Position numbers and translations under genes: made by a program | Shown here: in pieces, positions 5,057 through 9,085 of the stretch | Layout: each line of letters begins with the position of its first letter | Numbering within the stretch: the first letter of the stretch is position 1 | DNA from: Bacteroidota bacterium | GTDB lineage: Bacteria; Pseudomonadota; Alphaproteobacteria; Puniceispirillales; Puniceispirillaceae | Direction: 5' to 3' | Assembly (NCBI GenBank): GCA_009936825.1 | Contig: JAACDV010000147.1 | Coordinates: 1-9,085, forward strand | Length of the DNA: 9,085 bases | Notes under the pieces: generated by a model | Databases searched by the model: none | What the model was told of the DNA's origin: nothing | Seen by the model: the letters and a program-made list of their open reading frames with translations, nothing else

Positions 5057-6895
5057 ATGACTGAATCACTCCGAAATATTGCCATCATCGCGCACGTTGA
5101 TCATGGCAAAACAACCTTGATTGACTCAATCATGAAACAGACTGGCATGTTTCGCGACAACCAGAAAATTTCGGAACGGATGATGGATTCGGGTGATCTG
5201 GAAAAAGAGCGCGGCATTACCATTCTGGCAAAACCGACGTCGGTGCAATGGCATGATACGCGCATCAACATTATTGATACGCCCGGTCACGCTGATTTCG
5301 GTGGTGAGGTTGAGCGCGTTCTTGGTATGGCCGACGGTGTGATACTGCTGACCGATGCTGCTGAAGGCCCGATGCCGCAGACCAAATTCGTGCTTGGCAA
5401 GGCGCTGAAACAGGGGCTTCGTCCGATTGTTGTGATCAACAAGGTGGATCGTCCAGACGGGCGCCCGGAAGTTGTTGTTGACGAGGTTTTTGATCTTTTT
5501 GTGGCGCTGGAAGCTAACGAAGACCAGCTGGATTTTCCAATCCTATACGCATCAGGCCGGGATGGCTGGTGCGTCGATAATCTGGATCAGCCGCGTGAAA
5601 ACCTAAACACGCTGCTGGCCCTTGTGCTCAGCCATGTTCCGGCGCCTGATGTCGCGCCGGAAAAGCCGTTTGCGATGCTGGCGACACTGCTGGACAGCTA
5701 TCCTTATCTTGGTCGGTGCCTTACCGGACGTGTGTTGCAGGGAACCGCGCGGGTGAATGAGGCGGTCAAGGCAATCGATCTGAACGGGGTTCAGGTTGAG
5801 GCTGGACGACTGACAAAATTATTGCGCTTTGAAGGCACGCAGCGTGTTCCTGTTGATGAGGTTCATGCTGGTGATCTGATCTGTATTGCCGGCCTGACCA
5901 AGGCATCGGTTGCCGACACAATCTGCGACCCGCAAGTTACCCAGGCGCTGCACGCAACGCCGGTTGACCCGCCAACAATGTCTGTCACCATCACGGTGAA
6001 TGACAGCCCGTTTGCCGGTAAGGAAGGCAAAAAAGTCACCTCAACGATGATCCGTGAGCGTCTGCTGGCCGAGGCCGAGACCAACGTCGCCATTACCTTT
6101 AATGAAAGCGGCGGCAAGGATGCTTTCGAGATTGGGGGCCGCGGTGAATTGCAGCTTGGTGTTCTGATCGAAACGATGCGCCGCGAAGGGTTCGAAATGA
6201 ATGTGTCGCGCCCCCGTGTTCTGGTGCGGATGCAGGATGGCGAACGTCTGGAGCCAATAGAAGAAGTCACCATTGACGTTGATGCTGAATATTCCAGCAC
6301 CGTTGTTGATGCGATGAACCGCCGTAAAGCGGTGATGATGGATATGCGCTCTTCGGGTGCGGGCAAGACGCGGATCCTGTTTCATGCCCCCTCCCGCGGC
6401 CTGATCGGATATCCCAGCCGGTTCCTGACCGAAACACGCGGCACTGGCGTGCTAAACCGCGTTTTCCATAAATATGACAGCTATAAGGGCGATATTCAGG
6501 GCCGCCGCAACGGGGCGTTGATTGCGTCTGAAACAGGAACGGCGGTGGCCTATGCATTGTTCAACCTTCAGGACCGCGGCTCGATGTTCATCGACCCGCA
6601 AACCCCCGTCTATCAGGGCATGATTGTTGGCGAGCATAGCCGTGATAATGATCTGGAAATCAATGTGCTAAAGGGTAAGAAACTGACCAATGTCCGCGCT
6701 GCGGGAACCGATGAGGCTGTTCAGTTGACGCCGCCACGCCGGATGTCGCTGGAAGATATGATGGCCTATATCGATAGTGATGAGCTGTTGGAAGTCACCC
6801 CGGTTAGCCTGCGTCTTCGCAAACGATATCTTCTTGATCATGAGCGCAAGAAATTCAAACGCCAGATTGACCAAGATGAGCGCGCTGCCGGGTGA
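5057..6895 (+). CDS. typA: Ribosome-associated translational GTPase TypA/BipA
   Basis: TypA/BipA is an EF-G-like GTPase that binds the 70S ribosome at the EF-G site; in enterobacteria it helps 50S assembly, cold growth and stress responses. The 612-residue product (E. coli 607) has the complete family layout. G1 is AHVDHGKT at 12-19, G2 ERGIT at 51-55, G3 DTPGH at 74-78, G4 NKVD at 128-131 and G5 ASG at 165-167. The beta-barrel domain (about 205-300), EF-G III- and V-like domains (about 305-480) and the BipA-specific C-terminal domain follow, the last with [15 protein letters not shown] and LTPP. The ATG is chosen because [15 protein letters not shown] follows directly, as in the family. The ribosome binding site is weak (AAGAG at 5045-5049). 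Upstream lie a strong terminator and an inverted repeat, suggesting leader-level control. Downstream it converges on the transporter gene with a 21-bp gap. Confidence 0.97.
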   Translation: MTESLRNIAIIAHVDHGKTTLIDSIMKQTGMFRDNQKISERMMDSGDLEKERGITILAKPTSVQWHDTRINIIDTPGHADFGGEVERVLGMADGVILLTDAAEGPMPQTKFVLGKALKQGLRPIVVINKVDRPDGRPEVVVDEVFDLFVALEANEDQLDFPILYASGRDGWCVDNLDQPRENLNTLLALVLSHVPAPDVAPEKPFAMLATLLDSYPYLGRCLTGRVLQGTARVNEAVKAIDLNGVQVEAGRLTKLLRFEGTQRVPVDEVHAGDLICIAGLTKASVADTICDPQVTQALHATPVDPPTMSVTITVNDSPFAGKEGKKVTSTMIRERLLAEAETNVAITFNESGGKDAFEIGGRGELQLGVLIETMRREGFEMNVSRPRVLVRMQDGERLEPIEEVTIDVDAEYSSTVVDAMNRRKAVMMDMRSSGAGKTRILFHAPSRGLIGYPSRFLTETRGTGVLNRVFHKYDSYKGDIQGRRNGALIASETGTAVAYALFNLQDRGSMFIDPQTPVYQGMIVGEHSRDNDLEINVLKGKKLTNVRAAGTDEAVQLTPPRRMSLEDMMAYIDSDELLEVTPVSLRLRKRYLLDHERKKFKRQIDQDERAAG

Positions 6896-6898
6896 TTT

Positions 6899-6917
6899 GT
6901 CGATTGTTTTGATCGGC
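6899..6917. terminator. Weak hairpin in the convergent typA/transporter gap
   Basis: GTCGATT (6899-6905) pairs with GATCGGC (6911-6917), seven pairs of which two are wobble, around GTTTT. It fills almost the whole 21-bp gap between two convergent stop codons. No U tract follows on either strand, so intrinsic termination is doubtful. Confidence 0.25.
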
Positions 6918-7858
6918 TAGACTGGTGCTGGCTCGCCTCGCTTGGCGCGTGATATCAGCAATCCCGATAACACCAGAACATAAGATAACACCGCCATCGT
7001 GCTAACGGTTTCTCCTAGAGCCAAAACCGCTACGGCGCTGGTGAAAATGGGCACGATATACCCGTTGGTTGAGGTGAAGATTGCGCCTTCACGTCTGATT
7101 AACGCGCCCCGAAGCATCATTCCGCATCCCATCGAAATCACCCCTGAACCCAAAATCCACACCCATCCAATCAGGCTTGGCAGCGCGGTTGGCAGGTTGA
7201 ATGCAAACACTGGTAGCGCCATAAAATTACCAAGAAGCAAGGCTGACGCAGTCATCGAAATCGGAGAAGTAGGCGGCATTATCTGAAACAGAACGCCGCC
7301 AGTGGCAAGGCAAAGTGCCGCAAAAATACACAAAAGATGCGGAATCCAAAGTAACGAATCATCCAGCCGCGAGCCTTGATGCAGCAGGGATGATGCAGAA
7401 GCGCCAGCGTCACCTTTCGAGCCAGTCAAAGCCAACAGCACCAAACCGGTGGTGGCAGCTACAAACCCGATCCACTTGCGAAACGAGATCGGGGTTTTGA
7501 TGAAAATGCGCGCCAACACCAGAACTTCAAGCGGAATTGCAGAGAAATAAATGGCCGCCGTTGTGTTGCTGATATAAGTGAGTGTCCACGGCAATAAGAT
7601 GTTGGGGATGGACATGCAAACAACGCCGTAAAGGGCTGCGTAACGCCACAAAACCGGTCCCTTCACAAGACCAACGCCGCTGACTGTCACCACTATCCAC
7701 AAAAACATTGAGGCGATAATGACGCGGCTGGCACCTGCGGGGATGCCGCCAATTTCGGCTGCCGAGAGGGAGGCGAATAAAAAGCTGGAACTGAAAATCA
7801 GGGTCAGGGTCAACAGCATGGCGATGGAAACGATTTTCCGGTTGGCAATTGACGCCAT
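6917..7858 (-). CDS. EamA/DMT-superfamily membrane transporter
   Basis: The 313-residue product is very hydrophobic and has about ten predicted membrane helices in two five-helix halves, the layout of EamA-type drug/metabolite transporters, which export amino acids, metabolites or drugs across the inner membrane. Helices start near residues 9, 40, 69, 92, 128, 170, 200, 228, 257 and 285. ALGE (near 276-279) before the last helix is typical of the family. A hydrophilic loop of about 25 residues after helix 5 (from LTGSKGD to SRLDDS) is longer than I expect between the halves. The start ATG overlaps the stop codon of the upstream phosphodiesterase gene as TAATG and lacks a strong ribosome binding site, so translation is probably coupled and the two genes form an operon. 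The substrate cannot be read from sequence; a link to glycerophosphodiester metabolism is only suggested by the operon. Confidence 0.9.
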   Translation of the reverse strand: MASIANRKIVSIAMLLTLTLIFSSSFLFASLSAAEIGGIPAGASRVIIASMFLWIVVTVSGVGLVKGPVLWRYAALYGVVCMSIPNILLPWTLTYISNTTAAIYFSAIPLEVLVLARIFIKTPISFRKWIGFVAATTGLVLLALTGSKGDAGASASSLLHQGSRLDDSLLWIPHLLCIFAALCLATGGVLFQIMPPTSPISMTASALLLGNFMALPVFAFNLPTALPSLIGWVWILGSGVISMGCGMMLRGALIRREGAIFTSTNGYIVPIFTSAVAVLALGETVSTMAVLSYVLVLSGLLISRAKRGEPAPV

Positions 7859-8637
7859 TATGCAGATATCCAGCGTTCGGGATAATCGGTGATGACCGTG
7901 TCTATTCCGGCCTCCAGCATAGCGTTCATGTCATCTCTTTCATTCACTGTATAGACGCGGACCTTAAAGCCCGCTTCATGCATTGCCGCGACTAAATCTG
8001 GCGTTATAACCTGAAAATTCAGATGAAAGGCCTCCAGCTGCATGGCGGTGCCTATGTCGCGCCACCCTTGGGGTACGGCATCGCTAATCAGGGCGCGTGG
8101 CAGGTCTGGCAATGCGATCATGGCTGCCTCGATAAACTCTGGTGCGAAGGACGAGACCATCGAGCGTGCCAGATCACGCCCCGACAGATGGCGGGCAAGC
8201 GCAGCTGCGGCGGCGGCTGGGTCCGCATCATGACATTTCATTTCCCAGTTGAAAAACATACCTGTCTCGGCTTGCCACTCCAGAACCTCGTTCAATAGCG
8301 GGATGCGCTCATCGGCGAAGGCAGCATCCTTCCAGCTGCCAACTTCAAGGCTAAGAAGATCGCTGCTTCCCAAACTGGTAATATCTGTGCCGGTAATATC
8401 TGTGCCGGAAACATCTCTAAATGTATCATCGGAATCTTCGCGTGTGGGGCCCCTGGTTGTCCGGCCGAGGTGGTTATCATGAAAAATAGCAAAAGCACCA
8501 TCCATCAGCGGCGACAGGTCGGTTTCAATCGAGAGCGCCCCGGCTGCATGTGCTTGGCGGAAGGCTAGCATCGTGTTTTCCGGAAATAGGCCGCTAGCCC
8601 CCCGGTGAGCCTGAATTTTAGTCTTATCTACCTGCAT
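7858..8637 (-). CDS. Glycerophosphodiester phosphodiesterase family protein
   Basis: Enzymes of this family hydrolyse glycerophosphodiesters from lipid turnover to sn-glycerol 3-phosphate and an alcohol, using a divalent metal in a TIM barrel. The 259-residue product shows the N-terminal HRGASGLFPENT motif (11-22), metal/catalytic residues E38 and D40 in IETDLS, H53 in FHDNHLGRTT (52-61), NWEMK near 131-135, and a C-terminal VITDYPERW. No signal peptide is seen, so it is probably cytoplasmic and UgpQ-like rather than periplasmic GlpQ-like. Start: ATG at 8637 with a GAGG motif about five bases upstream. A loop after H53 carries a duplicated pentapeptide GTDIT at 78-82 and 83-87, encoded by an exact 15-bp tandem repeat. 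It is the first gene of a two-gene operon whose second gene, a transporter, overlaps it by one base. Confidence 0.92.
   Translation of the reverse strand: MQVDKTKIQAHRGASGLFPENTMLAFRQAHAAGALSIETDLSPLMDGAFAIFHDNHLGRTTRGPTREDSDDTFRDVSGTDITGTDITSLGSSDLLSLEVGSWKDAAFADERIPLLNEVLEWQAETGMFFNWEMKCHDADPAAAAAALARHLSGRDLARSMVSSFAPEFIEAAMIALPDLPRALISDAVPQGWRDIGTAMQLEAFHLNFQVITPDLVAAMHEAGFKVRVYTVNERDDMNAMLEAGIDTVITDYPERWISA
8377..8406. repeat. Exact 15-bp tandem repeat inside the phosphodiesterase gene
   Basis: GGTAATATCTGTGCC occurs at 8377-8391 and 8392-8406 without mismatch; a degenerate third unit (9 of 15) follows at 8407-8421. The length is a multiple of three, so the frame is kept and five residues are duplicated. 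Confidence 0.92.
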
Positions 8638-8676
8638 CCTCGCCTCGCATCCGAAAAATTCGGCGTTACCCTAGCA

Positions 8677-8686
8677 CGCCCGGGCG
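8677..8686. promoter_or_regulatory. GC palindrome in the divergent intergenic region
   Basis: CGCCCGGGCG at 8677-8686 is a perfect 10-bp palindrome 40 bases upstream of the phosphodiesterase start, beside a CCGAA/TTCGG hairpin at 8651-8663 with an AAA loop. It could be an operator or a leader hairpin; there is no evidence beyond symmetry and position. Confidence 0.3.
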
Positions 8687-8743
8687 ATTGCAGAAGGACT
8701 GACATGCAAAATTTTAGGTATTTTTCAAAAATATTTCGGGTGA

Positions 8744-8773
8744 TTGCACCGCATGGCAGCGTCGGGCTATGAT
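8744..8773 (+). promoter_or_regulatory. Sigma-70-type promoter of the ArsC/Spx-family gene
   Basis: TTGCAC (8744-8749) and TATGAT (8768-8773) are separated by 18 bp, close to consensus in both boxes. Initiation near 8780 would give a leader of about 20 nt containing the ribosome binding site GGGAG (8787-8791). An AT-rich stretch (8707-8736) lies just upstream. Confidence 0.6.
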
Positions 8774-8801
8774 TACCGCAAAATTTGGGAGCAATTGAGC
8801 C

Positions 8802-9085
8802 ATGTCACTTCGGTTTTACGGGTTGAAATCATGCGATACCTGCCGCGCCGCGCTAAAAGCGTTGGCAGCCGCCGGAATTTCGCCTGATGTTTTTGATGTG
8901 CGCGCCGACGGCCTGCCAGATGAAACCATCCTCCAGCTCATGGATACGCACGGGGCGGACACGGTGATAAACCGGCGATCAACTACATGGCGCGGCCTTG
9001 ATGCGGCGGCGCAGACATCTGATCCGGTCGCCCTCATTAAGGCTAATCCAACTTTGATCAAGCGTCCGGTTATCATCAAGGAAGA
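8802..9085 (+). CDS. ArsC/Spx/YffB-family thioredoxin-fold protein, 3' end outside window
   Basis: The first 94 residues are present; the family normally has about 115, so only the last part is missing. MSLRFYGLKSCDTCRAAL places a CxxC (C11, C14) at the start of a thioredoxin-like fold. NRRSTTWR (57-64) corresponds to the N-x-R-x-TTWR/Y segment of YffB and ArsC proteins, and LIKRPVI (85-91) holds the conserved Arg-Pro (R88, P89) of the active site. The TTWR form and lack of the HNPxCxxS arsenate-reductase motif make it closer to YffB-like proteins than to true ArsC, so arsenate reduction should not be assumed; a thiol/glutathione-dependent reductase role is the usual inference. The start ATG has GGGAG ten bases upstream and its own promoter. 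It diverges from the phosphodiesterase operon with a 164-bp gap. Confidence 0.88.
   Translation, partial: MSLRFYGLKSCDTCRAALKALAAAGISPDVFDVRADGLPDETILQLMDTHGADTVINRRSTTWRGLDAAAQTSDPVALIKANPTLIKRPVIIKE

Noticed and set aside
5863..6366. A 167-residue open frame antisense to typA
   Set aside because: Shadow of the typA reading frame; Ser/Arg/Thr-rich composition typical of reverse-strand artefacts.

Overview
The window reads as chromosomal DNA of an alphaproteobacterium. Evidence: Lon, HU, TypA and an ArsC/Spx-like protein of alphaproteobacterial flavour, and the order lon – HU gene – tRNA-Val(UAC) – tRNA-Asp(GUC), which I recall as common in that class, usually after clpX and before nuo genes. 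Moderate GC and short, gene-dense spacing would fit a marine lineage such as SAR116, but that placement is a guess. I see no phage, transposon, CRISPR or secondary-metabolite genes.

Left part (1-3590): the ATP-dependent protease gene lon is complete and closed by a good intrinsic terminator. The HU nucleoid-protein gene follows with its own terminator-like hairpin, then tRNA-Val and tRNA-Asp. The two tRNA genes are separated by 443 bp with no credible gene but many short repeats and hairpins. A promoter-like TTGACA element lies just ahead of tRNA-Asp.

Middle part (3591-5056): a minus-strand gene encodes an exported protein of 222 residues that I do not recognise, with its own terminator. Behind it lies 535 bp of non-coding DNA. 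The last 200 bp hold a promoter-like element, a stable hairpin and a textbook intrinsic terminator that ends 81 bp before typA. This is the most interesting non-coding element here: either a small RNA of about 80 nt or a terminating leader (attenuator) of typA.

Right part (5057-9085): typA/bipA, a ribosome-associated GTPase, converges on a two-gene minus-strand operon with a translationally coupled TAATG junction: a glycerophosphodiester phosphodiesterase followed by an EamA/DMT-family membrane transporter. Divergent from that operon, behind a good sigma-70-type promoter, an ArsC/Spx-family gene begins and runs off the window.

Functionally the window is mostly housekeeping: protein quality control (Lon), chromosome architecture (HU), translation (two tRNAs, TypA), and small-molecule metabolism and transport. 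The notable material is non-coding: the structured RNA candidate before typA and a recurrent pattern of exact short tandem duplications (12-20 bp units) in spacers and once inside a gene.
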